From Natrinema ejinorense (GTDB lineage Archaea > Halobacteriota > Halobacteria > Halobacteriales > Natrialbaceae): a stretch of 64,000 bases of DNA. Positions within the stretch are counted from its first letter, which is position 1, and each line of letters opens with the position of its first letter. The stretch spans positions 1 to 64,000 of the forward strand of contig NZ_NXNI01000002.1 in NCBI RefSeq assembly GCF_002494345.1, given 5' to 3'. The notes below the pieces were generated by a model, which saw only the letters and a program-made list of their open reading frames with translations, was not told where the DNA came from and did no database searches. This document shows, one piece after another, positions 45,041 through 54,766 of this stretch. The position numbers and the translations under genes are program-made.

Positions 45041-45934
45041 ATGAAGATACAATGGACAAACGGAAGGAAGCGTGTGGCACTACTGGGAGGGGTTCTCCTC
45101 GTCGCAGTGGCTGGGATAGGGATGATATCGCTCGCGGGCATTGTGGTTGACAATCCGTTTGCAGTGAGCGTGTCCGACAGTAGCACGGAAGCCCCCGCGC
45201 CCTCCGGAAGCGATGGCACCGTGAATGAGGGGGACACCCCAACGGACGAGGGGAACTCGGCGACATCGCCACCCACGCTAGAGCCAGGCCCCGAACCCGC
45301 GGACGACCACGTCGCGGCCAAGCCTGGGGTCAACTTCGTTCCGGGCGTCAGGAACTTCAACATTTCAATAGAATCGTTTGATGAGTCCAGCCCTGACGTT
45401 GAAGACGGTTTCGTAACCCCAGGCGAGCACCGACTCCTTCGATTTGACATGATCATCTACAATGTAGGGGACACGGATGCCGAATTGGGCAATCCGCTGG
45501 ACCGTCATGACCTGTATGAATATTCGGACTCCCATGGCCACGCACATTTGAAAGGATTCAATAAATATACCCTATTCGATGAATCAGGAAAGAAGATGGA
45601 CGTGGGGAAGAAACAGACGTTCTGTCTCCGGGACAATTTCCGAATATCGTCCCGCTCAAACGCCAGCAGTAGTCCCCAGTTCGATTGTGACTATCAAGGG
45701 ATTAGTGCCGGGTGGGCAGACATATATGACTCGTCTCTCCCGGGTCAGTATCTGGTTATTGACTCGCTCTCCGACGGCAAGTACACGCTTCGGGCCACGA
45801 CGAACGCGGAAGGCACGGTCGACGAGGCTTGCACTGGCGATAACACCGTTCGGGTTGACCTTCGCATCCACAACGGGACCGTTACGGAGACCGATACCTC
45901 ACAAAACCGCTCAGTGAGAGCGTCTGCTTGCTGA
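45041..45934 (+). CDS. Secreted or anchored lysyl oxidase-like protein
   Basis: 297 residues. An N-terminal hydrophobic segment (VALLGGVLLVAVAGIGMISL, 12-31) is a signal or membrane anchor; residues 45-95 are a Ser/Thr/Pro/Glu-rich linker. The catalytic domain shows the lysyl oxidase copper site SDSHGHAHLKGF (His165, 167, 169), KQTFCLRDNF (191-200), CDYQGISAGWADIYDSSLPG (216-235) and the terminal repeat-like LRATTNAEG...DNTVRVDL. Lys/Tyr candidates for the quinone cofactor are at 186-191 and 229. It would oxidise lysine side chains or amines outside the cell, perhaps cross-linking surface proteins. Lysyl oxidase homologues in archaea are known but little studied. Confidence 0.85.
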   Translation: MKIQWTNGRKRVALLGGVLLVAVAGIGMISLAGIVVDNPFAVSVSDSSTEAPAPSGSDGTVNEGDTPTDEGNSATSPPTLEPGPEPADDHVAAKPGVNFVPGVRNFNISIESFDESSPDVEDGFVTPGEHRLLRFDMIIYNVGDTDAELGNPLDRHDLYEYSDSHGHAHLKGFNKYTLFDESGKKMDVGKKQTFCLRDNFRISSRSNASSSPQFDCDYQGISAGWADIYDSSLPGQYLVIDSLSDGKYTLRATTNAEGTVDEACTGDNTVRVDLRIHNGTVTETDTSQNRSVRASAC

Positions 45935-46447
45935 AGACGTGCGCTCGCCTCGTTGAACGCAAGACGGCGTCGGGGAGAGAGTTACGAAGGTCCCATAGCG
46001 TGACACACGAGATTCGACAGTACCCCTCGCTGATGAGAATCGGTTTACAGCGTGAGCCGATGAGAGATCGCTCGGAAATCCGTCGGCGTCGTTCCTCTTG
46101 GTGGGTGGCAGCGTCGTCATCAGACCTCGAGGAGTTCTGATTGGTCCGAAAATTGTCGGGCGAGTTTCGGACGGCGTGGCTGTCCCGTGGGACGGTCAAA
46201 CGTCTCCTATCCGCAGCCGAGTCATCGCCACCCGTGTGTTTTCGAGGGACGGACACGGTCGGGAGGTGAGTGCGTCCTCCCGGGCCCGAATACGCGAGGG
46301 GTCTCGTCGAAACGGTGCCGGTGAGTCGAGACGTGTCGCGGTCGGAACACCCCCTCGAGAACCCTACTCTTTAGGACGGGTGGAGAGTAGAACCGTCCAA
46401 CCGGCGTGTGCGATCACCAGACACAGGCTACGTAACCGGTGGAGTCC
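45935..46447. other. Intergenic, no gene seen
   Basis: About 510 GC-rich bases between the lysyl oxidase-like gene and the UbiD block. Plus-strand open frames are Arg/Ser-rich and look like shadows. Confidence 0.4.
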
Positions 46448-46942
46448 ATGTCGAACCACTACATCACAGCAGAGGAACATCTGCCCGACGAGGTCCAGAC
46501 GGAGACGACGCTCCAGATCACCGACGCCGAGACGAAGCGGATCTTCGAGGCGCGGGTTCGAATCGCCCGCGACCCCGACGAACTCACCGATCCGCGGCCG
46601 TTACGGGTCGTCACCGGACCGCACGAGGACGTCAGCGAGGAACGGTACGTCGAACTCATCGACGAGATCGACTCGGAGGGAATCAACGAGGACCGCCTCC
46701 GTCGACTCGCGCGCGAGCAGGAAACGACCTCGAACATCGTCAACACCCGATCGGACGACCTCAAAGTGGTGCTCCGCTATCTCGTCGAATCGGGCCAGTA
46801 CGAATCGACGGCCGAGGCGCTCCGAGAGCTCTCGTTTCAGCACCTCGCTGAGAATCGACCCGCACTGCTGGAAGCGTACGCGGACGTCCGAACCGAGTTC
46901 GAGGCCGACCCGCTCCGTCGTGTCCTCACGGACGGGGAATAG
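46448..46942 (+). CDS. Hypothetical protein upstream of UbiD
   Basis: 164 residues, acidic and soluble. The second half (VVLRYLVESGQYESTAEALR, then ELSFQHLAENRPALLEAYAD) has a helix pattern like ribbon-helix-helix proteins with an extended tail, but no clear family is recognised. The gene ends 2 nt before the UbiD start and is probably co-transcribed. An ATG 9 nt upstream is an alternative start. Confidence 0.65.
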   Translation: MSNHYITAEEHLPDEVQTETTLQITDAETKRIFEARVRIARDPDELTDPRPLRVVTGPHEDVSEERYVELIDEIDSEGINEDRLRRLAREQETTSNIVNTRSDDLKVVLRYLVESGQYESTAEALRELSFQHLAENRPALLEAYADVRTEFEADPLRRVLTDGE

Positions 46943-46944
46943 TC

Positions 46945-48450
46945 ATGTCGGCCGATTCGTTTCGGGCGTATCTCCGGCGTCTCGAGGGCGAGGACGCCCT
47001 CGTTTCGTTCGCCGAGTCGGTGTCGTGGGACCTCGAGGCGAGCGCGATCACGACCCTCGCCAACCGGACCGACGGTGAGATCCCGATCTTCGAGTCGGTC
47101 GAGGAAACTCCGATCGACGCGGCGCTCGTTGGCGACCCGTACCGCGGTCCGCGGCGTCGACCGTGGGAACGCCTCGCCCGGGCGTTCGAACTGCCGGCCG
47201 GTCTGTCCGGAGCGGCGTACTACGAAGCGGTCATCGACCGGCTCCGGTCGCCCCGCGAGCCCCGGATCGTCGACCGCGACGGGGCCCCCTGCAAGGACGT
47301 CGTCCATACCGGGACGGACGTCGACCTCCTGTCGATTCCCTGGCCGTACATCCACCGGGGCGACGGCGGGCGGTACTCGAACCTCCATACCGTCGTCGGA
47401 CCGGACCCGGAGACGCGGTGGGGACACTGGTCGAGCCACCGAATGATGATCCACGACGACGACCTCGCGAGCCTCCTCTTTCTGGCGGGCGAGCAGGCGC
47501 CGAACCTGTACTATTACGAGTACGAACCGCGCGAGGAGCCGATGCCGGTCGCGGTCGTCCTCGGTGCCGAACCGGCCGTCCAGTGCAGTACGGAGATGTG
47601 GATTCCGACCGGCCGAAGCGAGGCTGCCTTCGCGGGCGGACTGAAAGACGGGCCGGTCGAGCTCGTCCCGTGCGAGACGAACGACCTTTACGTCCCGGCG
47701 ACGGCTGAGCTGGTGCTCGAGGGCCGCGTGCTTCCCGACGAGCGCCTCGACGAGGGGCCGTTCGGCGATTACTTCGGCTATATGAACGGCCCGCGACGGT
47801 CCATGCCAGTGTTCGCGGTCGACGCGATAACCCACCGGAGTGAACCGCGGGTACCGTTTTGCGTCGAGGGCACCGGCGTCGGCTACGGCCAGAACTCGAG
47901 CAGCACGCTCCAGACGGCCGCGGCCGGTCCCGACGCGACCCTCGGGTTGCAGGCGGCCGGCTTCGACGTCGCGCTGGCCGTCCCGTGGCGGTTTACCTCC
48001 CGGACCGTCTGGGTCATCGCGACGGATCGCCCCTATCCCGGCTCCCTCCACGAGTTGGCGAACTTCATCTTCACGACCTGGGGGATGCTCCACATCGATT
48101 TCTTCGTGTTCGTCGACGCCGATGTCGACCCGCTCGATCCGCGGGCCGTACTGACGGCGATCGCGCTCGAGGCCGACCCGGACGCCGACTTCCACCAGTT
48201 CGGCGTCGAGCGCATGCCGAAGGTACCGCTCAATATCTATCAGACCCCCGACGAGAAGGGCAGCGCCGACGTCGGCACTTCGAAGGCCAAGACCGCGAAA
48301 GCGTATATCGACGCGACCACCGACCGTTCGACGGGAGACGAACCCGAAGACGAAGAGCTACGACAGCGAGCGCAGGAACTCCTCGTCGATGCGGGCGTCT
48401 CGTCGGCGGCGTTCGATCTCCTCGAGCGGGGAGGTGATCGGTCGCGATGA
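46945..48450 (+). CDS. UbiD-family decarboxylase
   Basis: 501 residues, prenylated-FMN-dependent (de)carboxylase of unsaturated or aromatic acids. Typical UbiD features: SNLHTVVGPDPETRWGHW (about 145-162), EMWIPTGRSEAAFAGG, and the acid-bearing loop DEGPFGDYFGY (269-279) with the conserved Glu/Asp pair, followed by MPVFAVDAITHR. Family length and order are normal. It overlaps the next gene by 4 nt (ATGA). UbiD needs a prenyltransferase (UbiX) for its cofactor, not seen here. Confidence 0.88.
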   Translation: MSADSFRAYLRRLEGEDALVSFAESVSWDLEASAITTLANRTDGEIPIFESVEETPIDAALVGDPYRGPRRRPWERLARAFELPAGLSGAAYYEAVIDRLRSPREPRIVDRDGAPCKDVVHTGTDVDLLSIPWPYIHRGDGGRYSNLHTVVGPDPETRWGHWSSHRMMIHDDDLASLLFLAGEQAPNLYYYEYEPREEPMPVAVVLGAEPAVQCSTEMWIPTGRSEAAFAGGLKDGPVELVPCETNDLYVPATAELVLEGRVLPDERLDEGPFGDYFGYMNGPRRSMPVFAVDAITHRSEPRVPFCVEGTGVGYGQNSSSTLQTAAAGPDATLGLQAAGFDVALAVPWRFTSRTVWVIATDRPYPGSLHELANFIFTTWGMLHIDFFVFVDADVDPLDPRAVLTAIALEADPDADFHQFGVERMPKVPLNIYQTPDEKGSADVGTSKAKTAKAYIDATTDRSTGDEPEDEELRQRAQELLVDAGVSSAAFDLLERGGDRSR

Positions 48451-49847
48451 TCCCGTTCGCACAGTACCTGCGAGGGTTGGCGAGCGACGGTGAGTTGGTC
48501 CCCATCGACGGCTCCGCCGGCGTCCCTCCGGACGTCGTCGCGGCGGAAGCGCTTCGCGCGAACGGGCCGGCGCTCCGATACCGACGAGCCGACGGCGTCG
48601 ATCTCGCAAGCGGGACGTTCAGCGGCCCGGATCAGATGCAACGTCGGGAATCGAAGCCGTGGTCGCGGCTGGCGCTGGGTGTCGGCCTGAATCCCGACGC
48701 ATCGTTCGTCGCCGTACTCGAGACGATTACGGGGCTCGGCCCGTCCAGCGGCGACGCTGACCCGACGTACGCCGGCCAGGCGGCGTCGCGCACGGTCGAC
48801 AGCGTCCGAGACCTGAGCCTGCCGCGGGGAACCGACGACGTCTGGCCCTCGGTGACGCTGGGCGTCGCGTCGGTATCGACGTCGGAGGGGTCACACTGGG
48901 CACCGATCCACGGCTCCGTCGTCAGCGACGATACCCTCAGAGTGCGGACGCCCGACGCACTGTCGTCGCTGCTGGACGACGACGGGACGCTCTCCATTGC
49001 CCTCGGTGTGCCACCGGCGGCCGTCGCGACCGCCTACCTGCTCGCCGTGACGGGGTGTGTCGACGTGCCCGTACAGGCCTGCGGCGTCGCGGACGATGTC
49101 CCGTTCGTCCCGACGAACGGCGGCCTCGTCCCGAGCGCGACGGAACTGGTCGTCGAGACGACGGTCGAGGACCGACACCCCGACTTCCAGTCCGACCGGC
49201 GCGAGGCGTGGGAACACGGCGTCGCGAGTACGCCGTTGGCCCTGTCCGTCGAGCGGATAATCGCAACCGACGATCCGGTGATCCCGTTCTCGCCCGTCGG
49301 ACGGCCGCTCGCGGACGATTTGCAACTCGCGGGACTGGCGACGGCGGCGACGTTGTACCGTCGCGTCAACGATTACTGGGGGATCTCGCCCGTCGAGTGG
49401 GTCCTGTTGCCGGCGGAGGCCGAACTCGGGATCTGCTTCGTCGCCACGGACGTCCTCTACGCCGGCTTCGAGTGGCAACTCGCCAACCTCCTCTTTACGT
49501 TCTCGTCGCTGTTCGATACCGTCGTCATCGTCGACGAGGACGTCTCGCCGCGCGATCTCGGACGCGTCCTCGGCGATATCTGGGTGAAGGCGCATCCGTC
49601 TCGAGACTGGGTCTTCAGCGAACCGTCCGCGCCGGCCGCGAAACGACCCCGGTATCGCCAGGACGGGACGACCGGCGCTCGGCTGTACGTGAACGCGGCC
49701 TGGGACCCTCGCTGGGAGGACTCCTACATCGCCCCGCGGGTCTCGTTCGACCAGTCGTTCCCGAAGTCCGTCCGCGATAGCGCCCGGCAGACGTGGAACG
49801 CACGATACGACGCAGTGGCTGGCGACGACGACCGAGACGGGAATTGA
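48447..49847 (+). CDS. UbiD-like protein, catalytically degenerate paralogue
   Basis: 466 residues, aligned to UbiD in order and length: WSRLALGVGLNPDASFVAVL, WPSVTLGVASVSTSEGSHW, FVPTNGGLVPSATELVVET, WGISPVEWVLLP and ASHP-like C-terminal parts. The cofactor-binding Asn-containing strand of the upstream UbiD is changed, and its EGPFG-type loop is replaced by DFQSDRREAWEHGV. The active-site carboxylates are therefore missing, and it is probably a non-catalytic partner of the upstream UbiD, with which it is translationally coupled. A heteromeric enzyme is inferred. Confidence 0.75.
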   Translation: MIPFAQYLRGLASDGELVPIDGSAGVPPDVVAAEALRANGPALRYRRADGVDLASGTFSGPDQMQRRESKPWSRLALGVGLNPDASFVAVLETITGLGPSSGDADPTYAGQAASRTVDSVRDLSLPRGTDDVWPSVTLGVASVSTSEGSHWAPIHGSVVSDDTLRVRTPDALSSLLDDDGTLSIALGVPPAAVATAYLLAVTGCVDVPVQACGVADDVPFVPTNGGLVPSATELVVETTVEDRHPDFQSDRREAWEHGVASTPLALSVERIIATDDPVIPFSPVGRPLADDLQLAGLATAATLYRRVNDYWGISPVEWVLLPAEAELGICFVATDVLYAGFEWQLANLLFTFSSLFDTVVIVDEDVSPRDLGRVLGDIWVKAHPSRDWVFSEPSAPAAKRPRYRQDGTTGARLYVNAAWDPRWEDSYIAPRVSFDQSFPKSVRDSARQTWNARYDAVAGDDDRDGN

Positions 49848-50037
49848 GGGGTGGAGACCGAGGCGTCACATTCGTTTCGAACACATTTGCTCTCTTACTG
49901 GTCGTAAACGTCTCCGTTTACGCACGACTGCAAAGGATCAATACTCAATCTATCTATAGTTGTATTCAGTATGTGTCTTTTTCCAGCGCAGAATTTACCG
50001 GCACCGTTATATGGAGGAACGGAATCCGGAGCCGTGT

Positions 50038-51720
50038 ATGGTGTCCAGCCACAACCTGTCCGACTACGAGACCGAACGGGAGCAGTTCTCGTGGGACGAC
50101 ATCTACGCGGAAGCCGACTGGGACGCACCGGCGGACCTGAACATCGCACACGAGGTCGCCGACCGACACGCGACCGAGCGCGAGTCGGTCGCACTCTATC
50201 AGGTCGACACCGACGGCGAACTCACGAAGCTGACCTTCTGGGAACTGGCCGACCGCTCGAGCCAGTTCGCGAACGTTCTCGAGGACCTCGGCGTCGAGCG
50301 GGGCGATCGGGTGTTCTCGTACATGCCGCGGATCCCGGAACACTACGTGGCCCTGATCGGGACGCTCAAACGGGGCGCCGTCTGGGGTAGCGTCAACGAG
50401 CGGTTCGGACCGGACGGGATCTCCTACCGACTCGACGACTGCGACGCGACGGTCGTCGTGACCACGACCGACAACCGTGACACCGTCGAAGACGCGCTCG
50501 ACGATGCGCCGTCGGTCGAACACGTCATCACCGTCGACCGTGGCGGCGGCGCACCGGCCGACGACGTCGTGTTCGATCCGGCGCTCGACGGTGCGAGCAC
50601 GTCGTACGACGCCGCCGAAACCGGCGGCGAAGACGACGCCTTGCTGTACTACACGTCGGGGACGACGGGGCTGGCGAAAGGCGTCTTGCACAAACACCGC
50701 TGGGTGGCCGGGGTCGCCGCGACCCAGAAGTACGCCGTCGACCTCCAGCCCGGCGACCTCTACTGGAGCACCGGCGATCTGGGCTGGTTGACGGGCGCGA
50801 TCAACACGCTCGGAGCCTGGTTCTGGGGTGCCTCGCTGTTCACCTACGAGGGCGAGTTCGATCCGGAGGAGTGGGCCGACCTGCTCGACGAGTACCCGAT
50901 CAACGTCCTGTTCTCGGTCCCGACGGCCTACCGGATGCTCCGTGAGAAAGCGGACGTCCTGGCGGACGTCGACCTCGACCTTCGCCACGCGCTCTCGATC
51001 GGCGAGCCGCTCAGCGCCGGCGTCGTGGAGTGGGGCGAGGACGAACTCGGCGTCACGATCCTCGACACGTACGGACAGACGGAGACGGGCAACATGATCA
51101 TCAACAACTACCCGACGATGGCGGTCCGGCCCGGCTCGATGGGGAAGCCCCTCCCCGGCATCGAGGCCGACATCGTCGACCCCGAAACGGGCGACGTGCT
51201 CGAGCCCGGCGAGACCGGCGAGATCGCCCAACGAGGGGACTACCCCTGCTTCTTCGCCGAGTACTGGAACAAGCCCGAGAAGACCGCGTCCTGTTTCGTC
51301 GACGGTCCCGACGGCGAGTGGTACCTCTCGGGCGACCTCGCCCACAAGGACGAGGACGGCTACGTCTGGTTCGAGGGTCGGGCCGACGACGTCATCCTCT
51401 CGTCGGGGTACCGGATCGGCCCGTTCGAGGTCGAGAGTTCGCTGGGCGAGCACGAGGCCGTCGCCGAGGCCGCCGTCGTCCCCAAACCCCACTCGGAGCG
51501 GGGGAACATCGTGAAGGCCTACATCGTCCCCAGCGAGGGCGCGACGCCCTCCGAGGAGCTCGCGGAAGAAGTCAAGAACCACGTCCGGGACGAGTTGTCG
51601 GCCCACGAGTACCCCCGCGAGATCGAGTTCCGCGACGAGTTGCCGAAGACGGTCACCGGGAAAATCCGCCGGACGGAGCTCCAGGACGAGGCGGAAGCGG
51701 AGACCGGGGCGTCGCCGTAA
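50038..51720 (+). CDS. Acyl-CoA synthetase (AMP-forming, acetate/medium-chain type)
   Basis: 560 residues from ATG 50038, chosen because CGTTATATGG lies about 26 nt before it. ANL superfamily motifs: [13 protein letters not shown] (about 203-215), [33 protein letters not shown] (in pieces) and the acylation Lys in KTVTGKIRR near the C-terminus. It activates a carboxylic acid with ATP and CoA. It leads an operon with acyl-CoA dehydrogenase and a biotin carboxylase, so the acid is probably a branched or short chain. Confidence 0.88.
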   Translation: MVSSHNLSDYETEREQFSWDDIYAEADWDAPADLNIAHEVADRHATERESVALYQVDTDGELTKLTFWELADRSSQFANVLEDLGVERGDRVFSYMPRIPEHYVALIGTLKRGAVWGSVNERFGPDGISYRLDDCDATVVVTTTDNRDTVEDALDDAPSVEHVITVDRGGGAPADDVVFDPALDGASTSYDAAETGGEDDALLYYTSGTTGLAKGVLHKHRWVAGVAATQKYAVDLQPGDLYWSTGDLGWLTGAINTLGAWFWGASLFTYEGEFDPEEWADLLDEYPINVLFSVPTAYRMLREKADVLADVDLDLRHALSIGEPLSAGVVEWGEDELGVTILDTYGQTETGNMIINNYPTMAVRPGSMGKPLPGIEADIVDPETGDVLEPGETGEIAQRGDYPCFFAEYWNKPEKTASCFVDGPDGEWYLSGDLAHKDEDGYVWFEGRADDVILSSGYRIGPFEVESSLGEHEAVAEAAVVPKPHSERGNIVKAYIVPSEGATPSEELAEEVKNHVRDELSAHEYPREIEFRDELPKTVTGKIRRTELQDEAEAETGASP

Positions 51721-51774
51721 GCGACCGCCGCTCGAGACGAACCGTCTACGAACACCGATTCGACACACCACACG

Positions 51775-52941
51775 ATGAATTTCGAGTCTACGGACGAACG
51801 TGCGATGATCCGGTCGACCGCGGAGTCGGTCGCGGCCGAATACGGACCGGAGTACTGGCGAGAGAAAGAGGAGAACGGCGAGTTCGCCCAGGGGTTCTGG
51901 GACGAGCTCGCGGAGGCCGGTTTCCACGGCCTGCTGGTCCCCGAGGAGTACGACGGCGCCGGCATGGGGATGCAGGAGATGGGGCTGGCGATGGAGACGC
52001 TCTGTGCCGAGGGCTGTGGCATGGCCGGGACCTGGTATCTCGTGCTCACGGCGGGGATGGCCGCCGTCGGCATTCGCGAGAACGGGACCGAGGCCCAGAA
52101 GGAAACTTACCTTCCCGACATCGCGACCGGCGAGCGGAACTTCTCGATCGGTATCACCGAGCCCGAAGCGGGAACGAACACGCTGAACGTCGCGACGCGC
52201 GCCGAGAAGGATGGAGCGGAGTACGTCCTCAACGGCCAGAAGGCGTGGATCACGTTCTCGGACCGGGCGGACAACATGATCATCGTCACGCGCACGACCC
52301 CGCTGGAGGCGGTCGACCGCGGCACCGACGGCATCAGTCTCTTCATCGTCGACATGGACGATCCCGGGATCGACGTCTCGCCGATCCCCAAACACGGCAT
52401 CAACTACTCGAAGTCCTGCGAGGTGTTCCTCGAGGACGTTCGGGTCCCCGAGGAGAACCTGCTGGGCGCGGAAGACGAGGGCTGGTGGGTGCTCGTCGAC
52501 ATGCTGAACCCCGAGCGAATCGGCTTCGCCGCCGCCGGGACGGGGATCGGGAAACTGGCCGCCGACACCGCAATCGAGTACGCCAACGACCGCGACGTCT
52601 TCGGTGCCCCGATCGGGAGCCACCAGGCCGTCTCGTTCCCCATCACGAAGGCCTACGCGCGGATGGAGACGGCCGCGCTGATGCGCGAGAAGGCCGCCTG
52701 GCTCTACGACCACGACGAGGAGTGTGGCTACGAGACCAACGTCGCGAAGGCGACGGCCGTCAGCGCCGGCATCGAAGCGGTCAAACAGTCGATGCAGGCC
52801 TTCGGCGGCTGGGGGTACGCCACGGAGTACGACGTCGAGCGCTGGTGGCGCGAGATCAACCTCACGCGGTTGGCCCCCGTCTCCCAGCAGATGGCGTACA
52901 ACCACATCAGCCAGCAGCTCGGCTTCCCCAAGTCCTACTGA
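51775..52941 (+). CDS. Acyl-CoA dehydrogenase
   Basis: 388-residue flavoprotein with an N-terminal helical domain, the FAD-binding [20 protein letters not shown]-type segment (about 124-143) and the C-terminal helix bundle ([20 protein letters not shown]). It transfers electrons from acyl-CoA to ETF. The usual YEGT catalytic motif near the end is replaced by [10 protein letters not shown], as in some FadE-like branches, so the base must lie elsewhere. It sits between the CoA ligase (54 nt gap) and the carboxylase genes. Isovaleryl-CoA is a possible substrate by context only. Confidence 0.87.
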   Translation: MNFESTDERAMIRSTAESVAAEYGPEYWREKEENGEFAQGFWDELAEAGFHGLLVPEEYDGAGMGMQEMGLAMETLCAEGCGMAGTWYLVLTAGMAAVGIRENGTEAQKETYLPDIATGERNFSIGITEPEAGTNTLNVATRAEKDGAEYVLNGQKAWITFSDRADNMIIVTRTTPLEAVDRGTDGISLFIVDMDDPGIDVSPIPKHGINYSKSCEVFLEDVRVPEENLLGAEDEGWWVLVDMLNPERIGFAAAGTGIGKLAADTAIEYANDRDVFGAPIGSHQAVSFPITKAYARMETAALMREKAAWLYDHDEECGYETNVAKATAVSAGIEAVKQSMQAFGGWGYATEYDVERWWREINLTRLAPVSQQMAYNHISQQLGFPKSY

Positions 52942-52943
52942 TC

Positions 52944-54761
52944 ATGTTCGAGAAAGTCCTCGTCGCCAATCGCGGCGAGATCGCGGTCCGCGTGATGGCA
53001 GCGTGCGAAGAACTCGGTATCGGGACGGTCGCCGTCTACAGCGACGCCGACCGCGACGCCGGCCACGTCGAGTACGCCGACGAGGCGTACAACGTCGGCC
53101 CGGCACCGGCCAGCGAGTCGTACCTCGATCAGGAGGCGATCGTCGACGTCGCCGAGCGAGCCGGCGCGGACGCGATCCACCCCGGCTACGGCTTCCTCGC
53201 GGAGAACGCCGAGTTCGCTCGTCACGTCGAATCGACGGACGGGGTCGCGTGGGTCGGCCCGCCAAGCGACGCCATGGAGACGCTCGGCGAGAAGACGAAC
53301 GCCCGAACCGTCATGCAGGCGGCCGGCGTTCCGGTCGTCCCCGGGACGACCGAGCCGGTCGCCGACGCCGACGAGGTGCGGGCGCTGGGCGAGGAGTACG
53401 GCTACCCCATCGCGATCAAAGCCGAAGGCGGTGGCGGCGGCCGGGGCATGAAAATCGTCCGCAGCGAGGCCGAAGTAGCGGACGCTCTCGAGAGCGCCAA
53501 ACGCGAGGGCGAGGCGTACTTCGGCAACGACTCGGTCTACGTCGAGAAGTACCTCGAGTCGCCCAAACACATCGAGGTACAGGTCCTCGCCGATCGGCAC
53601 GGCAACGTCCGGCACCTCGGCGAGCGCGACTGTTCGCTCCAGCGGCGACACCAGAAGGTCATCGAGGAGGCCCCGAGCCCGGCGCTCGACGACGACCTGC
53701 GCGCGGAGATCGGCGAAGCGGCCCGCCGGGGCGTCAGCGAGGCCGGCTACACGAACGCCGGGACGGTCGAGTTCCTCGTGGAAGACACCGTTGCGTCGAA
53801 GACGCAACGAGCAGACGGCGAAGCCGTCGACGGCGAGTTCTACTTCATGGAGGTGAACACGCGCATCCAGGTCGAACACACCGTCAGCGAGGAAGTGACC
53901 GGCATCGACATCGTCCGGTGGCAGCTGCGGGTCGCCGCCGGCGAGAAGCTCGCATTCGACCAAGACGATGTCGAAATCGACGGCCACGCGATCGAGTACC
54001 GCATCAACGCCGAGAACCCAGCCGCGGACTTCGCACCCACACCCGGTCAGCTGACGACGTACAGGCCGCCAGCGAGCATCGGCGTTCGTCTCGACCACGC
54101 AGTCGCGCAGGGTGACGAAATCGGCGGCGACTACGACTCGATGATCGCGAAGCTAATCGTCAGCGGCGACGACCGCGACCACTGCCTCGAGCGCTCGAAG
54201 CGCGCGCTCGAGCACTTCGCCGTCGAGGGCGTCCACACGACGATCCCGTTCCACCGGCTGCTGCTCGACGACGAGACCTTCGTCGCCGGGGAGCACACCA
54301 CGACGTATCTCGATCGAGAACTGGACGACGACGTGCTCGAGGCGGCCGTCGATCGCTGGGGGCCAACGGAGGCGACCGCCGGCGACGGCACGCAGGCGGA
54401 GACCGCAGCAGTCACCGTCGAAGTCGACGGCCGTCGATTCGATGTCGTCATCGAGGACGGCGTCCCGCGGGCGGCAGCCGGCGGCGGCGACGCTGAAACC
54501 GGTTCCGGCGGCGGGGCCGGCGCGGACGCAACTCCCGAAGCCACCACCGCCGACGCCATCACCGCCGAGATGCAGGGAACCATCCTCTCGGTCGCCGTCG
54601 AACCGGGCGACGAGGTCGCGGCGGGCGACGTCGTCTGCGTGCTCGAGGCGATGAAGATGGAGAACGACGTGGTCGCCGCCAGCGGCGGGACGGTCGAATC
54701 GGTCCCGGTCTCTGACGGCGACTCCGTCGACATGGGGGATACCCTCGTTACGCTGGAGTAG
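52944..54761 (+). CDS. Acyl-CoA carboxylase, biotin carboxylase-BCCP fusion
   Basis: 605 residues starting [23 protein letters not shown]-grasp biotin carboxylase with [34 protein letters not shown] and the C-terminal RINAENP strand, a linker (Gly-rich, about 510-530) and a biotinyl domain with Lys571 in EAMKMEN. It starts 2 nt after the dehydrogenase stop and ends 5 nt before the carboxyltransferase gene, so the three are one operon. It carboxylates biotin for propionyl-, methylcrotonyl- or acetyl-CoA carboxylation. Confidence 0.9.
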   Translation: MFEKVLVANRGEIAVRVMAACEELGIGTVAVYSDADRDAGHVEYADEAYNVGPAPASESYLDQEAIVDVAERAGADAIHPGYGFLAENAEFARHVESTDGVAWVGPPSDAMETLGEKTNARTVMQAAGVPVVPGTTEPVADADEVRALGEEYGYPIAIKAEGGGGGRGMKIVRSEAEVADALESAKREGEAYFGNDSVYVEKYLESPKHIEVQVLADRHGNVRHLGERDCSLQRRHQKVIEEAPSPALDDDLRAEIGEAARRGVSEAGYTNAGTVEFLVEDTVASKTQRADGEAVDGEFYFMEVNTRIQVEHTVSEEVTGIDIVRWQLRVAAGEKLAFDQDDVEIDGHAIEYRINAENPAADFAPTPGQLTTYRPPASIGVRLDHAVAQGDEIGGDYDSMIAKLIVSGDDRDHCLERSKRALEHFAVEGVHTTIPFHRLLLDDETFVAGEHTTTYLDRELDDDVLEAAVDRWGPTEATAGDGTQAETAAVTVEVDGRRFDVVIEDGVPRAAAGGGDAETGSGGGAGADATPEATTADAITAEMQGTILSVAVEPGDEVAAGDVVCVLEAMKMENDVVAASGGTVESVPVSDGDSVDMGDTLVTLE

Positions 54762-54766
54762 ATACG

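Noticed and set aside
46364-46395. Possible IS200/IS605 right-end remnant (CTCTTTAGGACGGGTGGAG)
   Set aside because: Resembles the end at 58891-58917 only partly, with no paired left end or coding remnant nearby.
49966-52905. 979-codon open frame on the minus strand opposite the CoA ligase and dehydrogenase genes
   Set aside because: It mirrors GC-rich codons of the plus-strand genes, has an Arg/Val/Asp-biased composition with no motif, and the plus strand has clear family motifs.
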